Numbered from the stretch's first letter, positions 42,301 to 51,958 are shown. The stretch: 64,000 nucleotides of DNA from Actinomadura madurae (GCF_900115095.1 NZ_FOVH01000013.1:1-64000), one strand, 5' to 3'. A program made the numbers and translations. The notes: generated by a model from the sequence alone, not told the origin.

Positions 42301-45300
42301 TGTACGTGCTGGACGGCCGGCTGGAGCCGGTGCCGGCCGGGGTGGCAGGTGAACTGTACGTGGCCGGCGCCCAGGTGGCCCGCGGGTACGCGGGACGTCC
42401 GGCGCTCACGGCGGAGCGGTTCGTCGCCTGCCCGTTCGGCGGGCGGATGTACCGCACCGGGGACCTGGCGCGGTGGACGGCGGGCGGGGAGCTGGAGTTC
42501 GCGGGCCGGGTCGACGACCAGGTCAAGATCCGCGGGTTCCGCGTGGAACCGGGCGAGGTCGAGAGCGTCCTCGCCGGACATCCGCTGGTCGAGCGGGCCG
42601 CGGTGGTGATGCGCGACGAACGGCTGGTCGCCTACGCGGTGGGCGACGCGGACGAGGCCGAGCTGCGCCGCTACGCCGCCGCGAAGCTGCCCGGCCACAT
42701 GGTGCCCTCGGCCTTCGTCGCACTCGACGCCCTGCCGCTGACCGGCAACGGCAAGCTCGACCGGGCCGCCCTGCCCGCGCCGGACCACGCCGTCGTGAGC
42801 GGGCGTGCCCCGAGCGGCGTGGAGGAAGAGGTCCTCTGCCAGTCCTTCGCCGAGGTGCTCGGCCTGGACGCCGTCGGCGTGGACGACGACTTCTTCGCGC
42901 TGGGCGGGCACTCGCTGCTGGCGGTGCGGCTGGTGGAGGTGCTGCGGGAGCGCGGGGTGTCGGTCTCGGTGCGGACGCTGTTCGAGTCGCCCAGCCCGGC
43001 CAGCCTCGCCGCGGCGGCGGGCCCGGCCGAGGTGCCGGTGCCGGAGAACCGCATCCCGGCGGACGCCACCGAGATCACGCCGGACATGCTCACGCTCGTG
43101 GACCTGTCCGCCGATGAGGTGGAGCGGGTCGTCGCCGCGGTCGAGGGCGGCGCGGCCAACATCGCGGACGTCTATCCGCTGGCTCCCTTGCAGGAGGGTC
43201 TGTTCTTCCACCATCTGCTTCAGGCCGACGGCGGCCGGGACGTCTACGCCTCCCCGAACGTCCTCGGCTTCGACTCCAGGGAACGCCGCGACGGCATCCT
43301 GGCCGCGTTGCAGCGGGTGATCGACCGGCGCGACATCTACCGGACCGCGATCGTGTGGGAGGGAGTGCGGGAGCCGGTGCAGGTGGTGGTCCGCCGGGCG
43401 GTGCTGCCGGTGCGGGAGGTCGTGCTGGATGACGGTGCCGAGCCGGTGCGGCGGTTGCTGGCGGCGGCCGGTGCGGGGATGGACCTGCGGCGTGCGCCGC
43501 TGATCGACGTGCACGTCTCCGACCGGCCGGTGGACGGGCGTTGGCTGGCCCTGCTGCGCATCCACCACCTGGTCCAGGACCACACCACCCAGGACGTCCT
43601 GCTGGGCGAAATACACGCCATCCTGACCGGCCGGGAGGACGAGCTGCCCGAGCCGCTGCCGTTCCGCAACTTCGTCGCGCAGGCGCGGCTGGGCGTGCCG
43701 CGGGAGGAGCACGAGCGGTACTTCGCGGATCTGCTGGGCGACGTCGAGGAGACCACGGCGCCGTACGGGCTGCTGGACGTCCACCGTGACGGGAGCGGCA
43801 TCACCTCGGCGAGCCGGTTCATCGACGAGGAGGTGAGCAGGCGGACCCGGGAGGTCGCGCGCACGCTGGGGATGAGCCCGGCGACGATCTTCCATCTGGC
43901 GTGGGCGCGGGTGCTGGCCACCCTCAGCGGCCGCGAGGACGTCGTCTTCGGCACCGTGCTGTTCGGCCGCATGAACGCGGGACGGGGAGCGGACCGGACG
44001 GCGGGCCTGTTCCTCAACACGCTGCCGGTGCGGGTCCGGATGGACGGCACCGGCGTCGAGGACGCGCTGAACGGCATGCGCGGCCAGCTGGCCGAGCTGC
44101 TCGTCCACGAGCACGCCTCGCTCGCCCTCGCCCAGCGGGCGAGCGGCGTGCCCGGCGGCAGCCCGCTGTTCACCTCGATCCTCAACTACCGGTACTCCCA
44201 CGGCCCGGACCCGGCGTCGGCCTCGCGGCAGGCACCGGCACCCTCCGGCATCAAGATGATGTACACCGGCAGGGCCACCAACTACCCGATGACCGTGTCG
44301 GTGGACGACCTGGGCGACGGGATCGAGCTGACCGTGGACACGGTGGCGCCGGCGGAGGCGGCGGTGGTCTGCCGGATGCTGCAGACCTGCGTCGACCACC
44401 TGGTGACGGCCCTCGAAGAGGATCCGGCCGCGCGGGTCGGCGCGATCGAGGTGCTCGACAAGTCCGAGCGCGATCGGCTGACCTGGGCCTGGAACGACAC
44501 CGCGACGGAGGTGCCGCACACGTCGGTGACCGGGATGTTCGAGGCCCAGGCGGCGCGGGCGCCGGACGCCCCGGCCGTGCTCGCCGACGACGCCGAGCTG
44601 TCGTACGCCGAGCTGGACGCGCGGGCGAACCGCCTCGCCCGCGCGCTGATCGCCCGAGGGGCCGGCCCGGAGTCGGTGGTCGCGGTCGCGATGGAGCGGG
44701 GAGCCGGCCTGACGGCCGTCCTGCTGGGCGTGCTGAAGGCGGGGGGCGCCTACCTGGCGCTCGATCTCGTGCAGCCCGCCGAGCGGCTCGCCTTCATCCT
44801 CGAGGACGCCGGGCCCGTGCTGGTCGTCGCCGACGCGCTCGGGGCCGCCTCCGTTCAGGGGTTCCCGGGCCAGGTCATCGACGTCGGTTCCGCCGCGTTC
44901 GCGGCCGAGACGGCGGGGCTGCCCGCACGGGCGATCGAGGCGGGCGAGCGGCCGGCGCCTCCGCGCGGCGAGCACCCGGCGTACGTCTGCTACACCTCGG
45001 GGTCCACGGGGCGGCCGAAGGGCGTGGTGGTCACCCGTGCCGGGCTGGTGAACACCGCGGTGGCCGGAGGCGCCCGGCTGGGGACGCACCCGACCGTGAG
45101 GGTCGCCCAGGCCACGTCGGCGGGCTTCGACAGGTTCTCCCTGGAGTGGTCGATCGCGCTGTCGACGGGCGCCACCCTGGTGGTCGTCCCCGACTCGGAG
45201 CGGATGGGCGAGGAGCTGTCGCGCTTCATCGTCGACCGCGAGATCACCTACGCCGCCATGTCGCCCGCCGTCCTGGCCGGAATCCGCGAGGGCGCGATAC

Positions 45301-47081
45301 CCCCGCACGTGGTGCTGCAGGTCGGCGGTGAGTCGTGCCCGCCGGAGCTGGTCGACCGCTGGTCGCCGGGACGCGCCATGTTCCACACGTACGGGCCGAC
45401 CGAGACGACCATCCACGCCTCGGCGTGGCGGTGCCGCCCGGGGACGGCGGAGGTCCCGATCGGCGGGCCGATCGCGAACACCCGCACCGTCGTGCTGGAC
45501 GCCCGCCTGCGGCCGGTCCCGGCCGGGGTGACCGGGGAGCTCTACGTGGCCGGGGCCGGTGTGGCGCGCGGCTACCTCGGCCGGCCCGCCCTGACCGGCG
45601 AGCGGTTCGTCGCCGACCCGTTCGGGGCCGGCGAGCGGATGTACCGGACCGGTGACCTCGCCCGCTGGACCACCGACGGCGAGCTGGTCTTCGCGGGGCG
45701 CACCGACGACCAGGTCAAGGTCCGCGGGTTCCGGATCGAGCTCGGGGAGATCGAGGCCGTGCTGTCGGCCGACGAACGGGTCGCGCAGGCCGTCGTGACC
45801 GTCCGGGCCGAGGCGCAGGACGACGCGCGCCTGGTCGGCTACGTCGTGCCCGCCGATCCCGGCGCGGACACCGAGGCGCTGCCGGACGCTCTGCGCAGGT
45901 CCGCGGCCACCCGGCTGCCGCACTACATGGTGCCCTCGGCCGTCGTCGTCCTGGACGCCCTGCCGTTGCGGCCGAGCGGCAAGGTCGACCGCGCCGCCCT
46001 GCCCGCCCCGAGGAGCGCGGCGGATTCCGCCCCGTCCCGCAACCTCGCCTCCGCCGACATGTTCGAGGCGACCGTGCGCGGGGCGTTCGCCGACGTCCTC
46101 GACGTGCCCGAGGTCGGCGCGGACGACGACTTCTTCGCGCTCGGCGGCCACTCGCTGCTGGCGGTGAGGCTCGTCGAACGGCTGCGGGCCGAGGGCGTCA
46201 CGGTCGCGCTGCGCGAGGTGATCGCCAACCCGACGCCCGGCCGGCTGATCCACTCGTTCACCCTGTCGTCCATGCGGGACGCCCTCGGCGGGCTGCTGCA
46301 GATCCGCGCCGGCGGTACGAAGCCGGCGTTCTTCTTCGTCCATCCCGCGGGCGGGCTGAGCTGGTGCTACCTCCCGTTCGCCCGGCACATGCCGGAGGGG
46401 CACCCGCTCTACGGCCTGCAGGCGCAGGGCCTCGACGGCGAGTACGGGATGCCGGGCTCCGTCGCCGAGATGGCCGCGGCCTACGTGGAGCGCATCCGCT
46501 CCGCGCAGCCGTCCGGTCCGTACCACCTGGTGGGCTGGTCCTTCGGCGGGACCCCGGCGCACGAGGCCGCGGTCCGGCTCAGGTCCGAGGGCGAGGACGT
46601 GTCGCTGATCCTCATGGACGCCTACCCGCCGTATCGGGGCGCCGCGCCCGCGGTCACCGGCGAGGAGGAGGACGACGAGACGGCCGCCGCCATCGCGGGC
46701 GGCGATCCCGCGCGCGCCGTGCCGCCCGACGCCGTCGCGCGACTGGCACGGCGCATCCGCGCCGAGACGAGGCAGCGGCTGGGAGGCCTGCTGGACGACG
46801 AGGTCATGCGGCTGGCGCGCGTGTTCCACAACAACGCGACGGTCAGGGGCGCTCATCGATACGGCCGGTTCGACGGCGACACGCTGATCCTCGTCGCGGA
46901 GGACGGAAAGCCGGCGGAGTTCTCCTCCGAGGCGATGTGGGGGTCCCATCTCGCGGGCCGGATCACCACCGTGGGCCTGCCGTGCGGCCACTCGGACATG
47001 ACCCGGCCCGACATGGTCCCGCTGGTCGGGGAGGCGATGACCGAGTGGCTGAGCACACGGGACGAGGGGAGCACGAAATGA
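24297..47081 (+). CDS. Nonribosomal peptide synthetase C, seven modules with terminal thioesterase
   Basis: This 7594-residue synthetase adds the last seven residues (modules 9-15) and releases the peptide. Its ATG overlaps the preceding stop (ATGA) behind AGGAGG-like sequence, and the protein begins directly with the C-domain motif PLSYAQRRLWFL. Order: C-A-T, C-A-T, E/C-A-T, C-A-T, E/C-A(Thr)-T, C-A(Asp)-T, E/C-A-T-TE. The thioesterase has GWSFGG near 46530 and PCGHSD near the end. No X-domain of the glycopeptide kind lies between the last carrier protein and the thioesterase. Codon 213 (24933-24935) is TTA, very rare in such a genome and a possible bldA-type control point. Modules 9-11 have Thr-like A domains with altered pockets and may take the arylglycines made by the right-hand genes (inference). 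Confidence 0.96.
25656..25950 (+). repeat. Near-identical A-domain entry segment, copy 1 (module 9)
   Basis: This segment aligns gap-free to 31851-32145 (offset 6195) with two differences that I can see. It covers the linker into the A domain and its first core motifs, ending at DPDYP, before the substrate pocket. A related but more diverged copy is at about 28746-29040 in module 10. Confidence 0.88.
27395..30440 (+). other. Module 10: C-A-T, residue predicted D, substrate unassigned
   Basis: The condensation motif is HHIAGDA, as in module 3. The specificity residues are D-L-W-N-F-G-T-V-L-K, in the same N278/G301 clade as modules 9, 11 and 13 but with bulky F299. The carrier protein is of the LLAVRLVE type and a dual E/C domain follows, so the residue should be D. 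Confidence 0.78.
30460..33570 (+). other. Module 11: E/C-A-T, substrate unassigned (arylglycine candidate)
   Basis: The E/C active site is HHLVQDHT. The specificity residues are D-F-C-N-N-G-V-V-F-K. The first 295 bp of the A-domain region differ from those of module 9 at only two bases, but the pocket half is different, so the two A domains share a recent common or converted N-terminal half. A plain C domain follows, so an L residue is expected. Confidence 0.78.
31851..32145 (+). repeat. Near-identical A-domain entry segment, copy 2 (module 11)
   Basis: This is the counterpart of 25656-25950. The segment follows an E/C domain here and a plain C domain in module 9, so the repeat boundary crosses a C-A junction of different types. 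Confidence 0.88.
33590..36715 (+). other. Module 12: C-A-T, basic residue likely, predicted D
   Basis: The condensation motif is HHIAADG. The specificity residues are D-M-E-T-D-G-S-V-N-K. Two acidic pocket residues (E239, D299) suggest a cationic substrate such as ornithine, lysine or an arginine-derived residue. The ATP-binding motif reads YTTGSTG and the A5 motif YGPSETT, both mild variants. A dual E/C domain follows. Confidence 0.75.
36720..39905 (+). other. Module 13: E/C-A(Thr)-T
   Basis: The E/C active site is HHLVQDHT. The specificity residues are D-F-W-N-I-G-M-V-H-K, the exact standard threonine code. The A5 motif reads YGITETT. The carrier protein is LGGHSLLVMRL and a plain C domain follows, so L-Thr (or allo-Thr if the free amino acid is pre-formed) is expected. 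Its hydroxyl is one possible nucleophile for ring closure (inference). Confidence 0.92.
39935..43025 (+). other. Module 14: C-A(Asp)-T, residue predicted D
   Basis: The condensation motif is HHIAVDG. The specificity residues D-L-T-K-V-G-H-I-G-K are the aspartate code, the third copy in the window. The carrier protein is of the LLAVRLVE type and a dual E/C domain follows, so D-Asp is expected. Confidence 0.92.
43030..47081 (+). other. Module 15: E/C-A-T-TE, substrate unassigned; chain release
   Basis: The E/C active site is HHLVQDHT. The specificity residues D-R-L-A-Q-G-T-I-H-K are unusual, with Arg at 236, Gln at 299 and His at 331; the A domain groups with modules 7 and 12. The carrier protein lies near 46060-46260. 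The thioesterase (about 46290-47081) has GWSFGG as nucleophile motif, Asp in LMDAYPP and His in PCGHSD. It could cyclize or hydrolyze the peptide; sequence alone does not decide. Confidence 0.85.
43089..43784 (+). repeat. Near-identical E/C-domain segment, copy 2 (module 15)
   Basis: This is the counterpart of 21121-21816 in a different synthetase gene. Differences include the change that restores HHLVQDHT here against HHLVQDRT in module 8. Confidence 0.88.
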
Positions 47082-48094
47082 CCGAACACGCGGTGCGGAT
47101 GCGCGCCCTCCTGCACGGGCAGATCGTGTCCCGGGCCCTGTGCGTCGTGGCCGAGCTCGGGCTCGCCGACGAGCTGCGCGACGGTCCGCGCACGGCCGAG
47201 GAGCTGGCCGCCCGCGTGTCGGCCCATCCCGGCGCCGTGCGGCGGCTGCTGCGCGCGCTCAGCGCCTTCGACGTGTTCGCCGCGGACGCCGACGGCGCCT
47301 TCCGGCTCACCCCGCTCGGCGCGACGCTGTGCGAGGACGCGCCCGGCTCGGCCCGGCCGACCGCGCTGCTGCTGGGCGGTCCGGTCGGCACCGCGTGGAC
47401 GCGGCTGGGCCACACCGCCCGCACCGGCGGGTCGGCGTTCACCGACGCCTTCGGCACCGGCTTCTTCGAGCACCTGACAGGCGAGCCGGAACTGAACGCG
47501 ACGTTCGACCGGTCACAGGCCGAGGGGCTGCGCGTCGAGCTCGACGAGGTCTTCGGCGCCGTCGACTTCACCCCGTACCGGCGGATCGTCGACGTCGGCG
47601 GTGGCGACGGCGAACTGCTCGCACGCCTGCTGGAGGGGGTGCCGGGGGCGCACGGCCGGCTGCTGGACCTGCCCGGCACGGTGGCGCGCGCGGCCGGCCG
47701 GCTCGCGGCCCGGGGGCTCGCCGGCCGCTGCTCGCTCGTCGCCGGCGACTTCTTCGCGGAGGTCCCGTCCGGCGGCGACCTGTACCTGCTGTCGCACGTG
47801 CTGCACGACTGGGACGACGAACGGGCGGTCGACATCCTGCGCGTCTGCCGCACGGCGATGCCGCCGGACGCCACGCTCATGGTCATCGACCTGCTGCCGG
47901 ACGGCGGGACCGACGACTCGTCCCGGTTCGCGGCCGGGATGGACCTCTACCTGATGTCGCTGTTCGGCGGCGACGGCGGCGGCGAGCGCGGGGACGAGGC
48001 CGTCCGGCGGCTGCTGCGCGACGCCGGGCTGGAGCCGCGGTCCACGCTGCGCCTGCCGAGCGGGATGGGGGTCGTGACGGCGGGCCGCCCATGA
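47078..48094 (+). CDS. SAM-dependent O-methyltransferase
   Basis: The 338-residue protein belongs to the hydroxyindole/caffeate O-methyltransferase type. It has an N-terminal winged-helix dimerization part (about residues 10-95), the SAM-binding motif VDVGGGDGELLARLL and the typical HVLHDWDDERAVDILR with the catalytic-region His. Its ATG overlaps the stop of synthetase C (ATGA), so it is co-translated with the NRPS. The family usually methylates aromatic hydroxyls. Enzymes of this type accompany SfmD-like tyrosine 3-hydroxylases in saframycin-type pathways, and such a hydroxylase gene lies next door, so 3-hydroxytyrosine is a reasonable substrate. An arylglycine hydroxyl or the finished peptide are alternatives. 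The family is clear; the substrate is inference. Confidence 0.88.
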   Translation: MTEHAVRMRALLHGQIVSRALCVVAELGLADELRDGPRTAEELAARVSAHPGAVRRLLRALSAFDVFAADADGAFRLTPLGATLCEDAPGSARPTALLLGGPVGTAWTRLGHTARTGGSAFTDAFGTGFFEHLTGEPELNATFDRSQAEGLRVELDEVFGAVDFTPYRRIVDVGGGDGELLARLLEGVPGAHGRLLDLPGTVARAAGRLAARGLAGRCSLVAGDFFAEVPSGGDLYLLSHVLHDWDDERAVDILRVCRTAMPPDATLMVIDLLPDGGTDDSSRFAAGMDLYLMSLFGGDGGGERGDEAVRRLLRDAGLEPRSTLRLPSGMGVVTAGRP

Positions 48095-48118
48095 CGGCGG
48101 CGGGCCCGGTCCGATCCG

Positions 48119-49156
48119 TCAGCCCTCCCGGCCGCCGGAGGGCGGCAGCAGGCCGAGCCGCTTGTCCCGGAACTGGGAGAGCACCCCGACCGCGGACCGG
48201 CGGGACCCGGCGGTGGCCAGCAGGCTCGGGGAGCTGTCGCCCACGAAGTGCTCGCACACGCCGCGGTGCGCGGCGTACGCGCCGTCCAGCGCGTCGCGGA
48301 AGCCGGCGATCAGCCCGTCGTCGCCGAGCGCGGCCCAGGCGTCGCCCGCGCCGGCGAGCGCGCCGATCAGCGCTTCGTGGTCCCGCCAGCGCAGCCCGCT
48401 CATCTTGGGCGGGGCGATCGGCGGCATCAGCGTCGGCCGGATCTCCGCCACGTACTCGTCGTTGCCGGAGTCGCCCGCGAAGCGCAGGGCACCGCGCGAA
48501 GCGCGCATCATGGTCGTGGCGGTCCGCGCCGCCGACCGGGCGCCGGCCGTGTCGCCGGCGTCGGCGGCCGAGCGCAGGCAGCGCAGCGCGACCGCGCCGC
48601 ACTGGGCGAAGACCATGAAGACGTGGTGGCCGCGGACCCACTTGCGGAGCGCGTCCTTCGGCAGTGCCTCACCACGCGGGCGCGGTGGGCCCGGCGCCGG
48701 ACGGACGGGAGGGTCGGCGGGGTCGGCCGGCCAGCAGGTCACCGTCGCGAAGCCGGCGAACAGGTCGGCCCAGTCGTCCCCGGGCAGCCCGGTGCCGCAC
48801 CGGCGGGCCGCCTCCAGAAGCCCGATCAGCGCGGCCAGCCCGGCGTCGACCATCAGCGGGAGCGCGGCGCCGCCGTGGCGCTCGATCCCGAAGGCCAGGT
48901 CGTTGTCGCGGTTGGCCGCCGACTCCCGCGGGTCGTCCCGGACGCGAGGCCCGTGGTCGGCGGCCAGCGCCGCGCGCGCGGCGCGGGCGGCGCCTTCCAG
49001 CGTGTCGCAGCCGGTCCACGCGGCGTCGTCGAGGAGCCGGACGGCGTGCCGGGTGCCGGCCCCGGCGGCGGCGACCTCCGCCAGATCGCCCGGCAGGTCC
49101 TCCGGGCGGCCCAGACGGAACGGAACGGTCGCCACCTGCGGCAGATAGTCGGTCAT
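48119..49156 (-). CDS. Heme-dependent tyrosine 3-hydroxylase-like protein (SfmD/LmbB2/PrnB superfamily)
   Basis: The 345-residue protein is mostly helical. Near its C-terminus it has H297-R-G-V-C301, the HxxxC arrangement that in SfmD-type enzymes supplies the heme iron ligand and the thioether Cys. Upstream is EIRPTLMPPIAPP (about 239-250), comparable to the EIRP/ELRP region of the PrnB superfamily. The N-terminal VATVPFRLGRPEDLP also resembles, from memory, the start of SfmD-like proteins. Known members hydroxylate L-tyrosine at C3 with H2O2, giving L-DOPA (saframycin, lincomycin, thiocoraline routes). The start is the ATG at 49156, 13 nt after the ABC transporter stop; in-frame codons further upstream overlap that gene. 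It is the last gene of a three-gene operon. Fold call moderate to good, reaction inferred. Confidence 0.68.
   Translation of the reverse strand: MTDYLPQVATVPFRLGRPEDLPGDLAEVAAAGAGTRHAVRLLDDAAWTGCDTLEGAARAARAALAADHGPRVRDDPRESAANRDNDLAFGIERHGGAALPLMVDAGLAALIGLLEAARRCGTGLPGDDWADLFAGFATVTCWPADPADPPVRPAPGPPRPRGEALPKDALRKWVRGHHVFMVFAQCGAVALRCLRSAADAGDTAGARSAARTATTMMRASRGALRFAGDSGNDEYVAEIRPTLMPPIAPPKMSGLRWRDHEALIGALAGAGDAWAALGDDGLIAGFRDALDGAYAAHRGVCEHFVGDSSPSLLATAGSRRSAVGVLSQFRDKRLGLLPPSGGREG
48122..48143. terminator. Small inverted repeat between convergent genes
   Basis: GCCCTCC at 48122-48128 and GGAGGGC at 48137-48143 form a 7-bp stem with an 8-nt loop at the end of the minus-strand gene, right where it converges with the methyltransferase gene. 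There is no T-run. It could end transcription in either direction, but a stem this size also arises by chance at this GC content. Confidence 0.3.
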
Positions 49157-49169
49157 CGGCTGTGCCCTC

Positions 49170-51113
49170 TCATCGCTCTCCGGCGTCCGCCGGCTGCGCG
49201 GCCTGGCCGGCGAACTGGCGGTGGTACAGGTCGGCATAGAGGCCGCCCTCGGCCAGCAGGCTGTCGTGCGTCCCGCACTGGCGGACCGTCCCGGAGTCGA
49301 TGACCAGGATCTGGTCCGCCTCCCGGACGGTGGACAGCCGGTGCGCGATCACCAGCGAGGTGCGGCCGGCGAGGGCCGTCGTGAGCGCCCGCTGGATCCG
49401 CGCCTCGGACTCCGAGTCCAGGTGGGCCGTGGCCTCGTCGAGCACGACGATGGGCGGGGCCTTGACCAGGAGCCGGGCCAGCGCGATCCGCTGCTTCTCC
49501 CCTCCGGAGAACCGGTAGCCCCGGTCGCCGGCCATGGTGTCGAGCCCGTCGGGAAGGCTCTCGATGGTGTCCCAGATCAGCGCGGCCTTGCACGCCTCGA
49601 CGAGGTCCCGCTCGCCGGCGTCCGGCCGCGCGTACAGCAGGTTGGCGCGCAGGGTGTCGTTGAACAGGTGCGCGTCCTGGGTGACCACGCCGACGTGCTC
49701 GCCCAGGGACGCGAAGGTCAGGTCGCGGACGTCGTGGCCGCCGATGCGCACCGTGCCCGACGTCGGGTCGTACAGGCGCGGCACCAGATGGGTGATGGTC
49801 GTCTTGCCGGCGCCCGACGGGCCGACCAGCGCGGTGAGCGTGCCCGCCGGGACGTGGAAGCTCAGGTCGTGCAGGACTCCGCGGGAGGCGCCGACCCGGT
49901 CGGTCGCGGGCTGCGCGGCCGACTCCAGCGACGCCAGCGACACCTCCTCGGCGGCCGGGTACCGGAAGAAGACGTTCTCGAACTCGACGCCGGACGCGCC
50001 GCCCCCGGGCCGGCCCTCCTCATCGGATGGCCCGGAGACCGGCAGGGCACGCGCGCCCGGCCGTTCCGCCACGAGCGGCCGGAGGTCGAGCACCTCGAAG
50101 ACGCGGTCGAAGCTCACCAGGGCCGTCATGACGGACGACTGCATGCTGGAGAGCTGGTTGATGGGGCCGTACAACCGGAGCAGCAGCGCCACCATGGCGA
50201 CCAGGCTCCCGACCCCGAGCGCGCCGTCGATGGCCAGCGCGCCGCCGAGGCCGTACACCAGGGCCGTCGTGAAGGAGGTGAGCAGCATGACGGTTATCGG
50301 CAGGAACTGCGCCCAGGTCACGGCCGTGACGCCGGCGTCGCGCAGCCGGCCGGCCTTGGCGGCGAACAGCTCCCGCTCCTCGGGAACCCGCCCGTAGAGC
50401 TTGGCCAGCAGCGCGCCCGCGACGTTGAACCGCTCGGTCATCATCGAGCTCATCTCGGCGTCCTGCTCCATCACCGCCCTGGACAGGCGCTGCAGCCGGT
50501 GCCCGATCTTCCGCCCGGGGATCAGGAACAGCGGGATCATCGCCAGCGCCGCCAGCGTGATCTGCCAGGACACGTAGAACATCGCGGCCAGCCCGAGGAG
50601 CAGGGTCAGCAGCGCCGACAGGGCCTGGGACAGCAGGATCGTCAGGGCCTGCCGGGCGCCCATCACGTCGGCGTTGAGCCGGCTGATCAGCTTTCCCGTC
50701 TGCACGCGGGTGAAGAACGCCAGCGGCTGGTGCTGCACATGGGCGAACACCGCGGTGCGCAGTTCGTAGACGATCCCCTCGCCGACGCGGCCCGAGGCCC
50801 GGTTCTGGACGAAGCTCGCCACGGCGGCCACCAGCGCGAGCCCCGCGAGCCCCAGGCTGAGCCCCACGACGAGGGAGAGGTTCTCCCGCGCGATGCCGCG
50901 ATCGATGATCAGCTTGAGGACGAGCGGGCTGGCCGCCGCGATGCAGGCGTCGAGGACCGTGGTCGACAGCAGCAGCGCGATCTGCCACCGGTAGGGCCGC
51001 GCGTACGGCAGCATCCGCCGCATCGTCCCGCGCTTGACGCGCCGGCGGGGCACCGCCTCATGGGCCGGCCGGAGGCTGAGCGGGCCCATGCGGGAGCCGC
51101 CGGGCGTCGTCAT
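49170..51113 (-). CDS. ABC exporter, fused membrane and ATPase domains
   Basis: The 647-residue half-transporter probably pumps the finished peptide or a precursor out of the cell as a homodimer. It has an N-terminal membrane domain with about six hydrophobic segments (about residues 25-330) and a C-terminal ATPase with Walker A GPSGAGKTT, signature FSGGEKQR and Walker B IVVLDEA followed by the switch His in IAHRLS. The chosen ATG (MTTPGG) overlaps the stop of the hydrolase gene by ATGA. A longer in-frame reading upstream lies inside the hydrolase gene and is not used. A single fused exporter of this kind is common in clusters for arylglycine peptides such as ramoplanin, and it doubles as a candidate self-protection gene. 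Confidence 0.92.
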   Translation of the reverse strand: MTTPGGSRMGPLSLRPAHEAVPRRRVKRGTMRRMLPYARPYRWQIALLLSTTVLDACIAAASPLVLKLIIDRGIARENLSLVVGLSLGLAGLALVAAVASFVQNRASGRVGEGIVYELRTAVFAHVQHQPLAFFTRVQTGKLISRLNADVMGARQALTILLSQALSALLTLLLGLAAMFYVSWQITLAALAMIPLFLIPGRKIGHRLQRLSRAVMEQDAEMSSMMTERFNVAGALLAKLYGRVPEERELFAAKAGRLRDAGVTAVTWAQFLPITVMLLTSFTTALVYGLGGALAIDGALGVGSLVAMVALLLRLYGPINQLSSMQSSVMTALVSFDRVFEVLDLRPLVAERPGARALPVSGPSDEEGRPGGGASGVEFENVFFRYPAAEEVSLASLESAAQPATDRVGASRGVLHDLSFHVPAGTLTALVGPSGAGKTTITHLVPRLYDPTSGTVRIGGHDVRDLTFASLGEHVGVVTQDAHLFNDTLRANLLYARPDAGERDLVEACKAALIWDTIESLPDGLDTMAGDRGYRFSGGEKQRIALARLLVKAPPIVVLDEATAHLDSESEARIQRALTTALAGRTSLVIAHRLSTVREADQILVIDSGTVRQCGTHDSLLAEGGLYADLYHRQFAGQAAQPADAGER

Positions 51114-51958
51114 GGCGCCCGCCTCACTCCCGCGCCGTTGACCGCGGGCGCCGTCCCGCTCTCGCGGCCGAGGAACTCGATGATGGCGGCGTTGACCGCG
51201 TCGGGGCGTTCCAGGTACCCGATGTGACCGGCGTCGGGGATCTCCACGAGGTCGCAGCCGGGGATCGCGTGCGCGACCTCGGCGGCCAGGTGGGGCGGGC
51301 AGGTCAGGTCGTCGGAGAACGCGATGACCCGGCAGGGCACGGTGACCCCGCGCAGCGCGGCGCGCCGGTCTCCCTGGGTCTCGACGGCGGCGAGCTGCCC
51401 ATGGGCGGTGTCGCTCCCGGAGACCTCGAAGACCTCCAGCCAGGTCGCGACCGCGGCCTCGTCGTTCAGCGTCCGGGTCGAGAGCATCTCCAGCACCGCC
51501 CGGGTGGCCCGGTACCCGGGCGGCAGCCGGACTCCGCTGGCGTGCAGCTCCCGGTCGGCGGCCGACTGCGCGCGCCGGAACGCGTCGGAGCGGGCCCGGG
51601 GGGCGATCAGCACCGCCGAGCGCACCAGGTCCGGGCGGCCGAGCGCCAGCTCCTGCGCGATCATGGCGCCCAGCGAGGCCCCGGCGAGGTGGCACGGGCC
51701 GAGGCCGAGCGCCTCGATCAGTCCCGCGGTGTCGGCGACCATCTCGGCGAGGGTGTAGTCGCCCTCGGGCGCGTCCGACGGCGCGACGCCCCGGTTGTCG
51801 AACGTGATCGTCTCGTATCCGGCCCTGTTCAGCGCCGGCGTCTGATGCATGGACCAGACATGTCCCGCGGCGGACGACCCCATGATGAGAAGCACTGGCT
51901 CTCCATGGCCCGACCGCCGATACGAGAGCCGGATTCCGTTGCTCTTGACAAAAGGCAT
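51110..51958 (-). CDS. Alpha/beta-hydrolase
   Basis: The 282-residue protein is a soluble alpha/beta-hydrolase. It has the oxyanion region IMGSSAAG, nucleophile elbow GASLGA, an acidic residue in FSDDLTCPP and the final His in DAGHIGY, i.e. a full catalytic triad. It is the first gene of the minus-strand operon and overlaps the exporter gene. Possible roles are a stand-alone (type II) thioesterase that clears mis-loaded carrier proteins, or release of an amino acid from the A-T-TE protein. The sequence is closer to general proline-iminopeptidase/haloperoxidase-like hydrolases than to classic type II thioesterases, so the role stays open. Confidence 0.85.
   Translation of the reverse strand: MPFVKSNGIRLSYRRSGHGEPVLLIMGSSAAGHVWSMHQTPALNRAGYETITFDNRGVAPSDAPEGDYTLAEMVADTAGLIEALGLGPCHLAGASLGAMIAQELALGRPDLVRSAVLIAPRARSDAFRRAQSAADRELHASGVRLPPGYRATRAVLEMLSTRTLNDEAAVATWLEVFEVSGSDTAHGQLAAVETQGDRRAALRGVTVPCRVIAFSDDLTCPPHLAAEVAHAIPGCDLVEIPDAGHIGYLERPDAVNAAIIEFLGRESGTAPAVNGAGVRRAP

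Noticed and set aside
32253..46991. Very long open frames on the minus strand opposite the synthetases (also 6709-16413 and 16417-24234)
   Set aside because: They mirror the plus-strand codon bias of high-GC DNA, are rich in Arg, His, Gln and Pro, show no domains and overlap certain NRPS genes completely.
48119..49237. A longer start at 49237 for the heme hydroxylase-like gene
   Set aside because: The extra 27 residues overlap the ABC exporter gene, look like frame noise, and the ATG at 49156 gives the family length.
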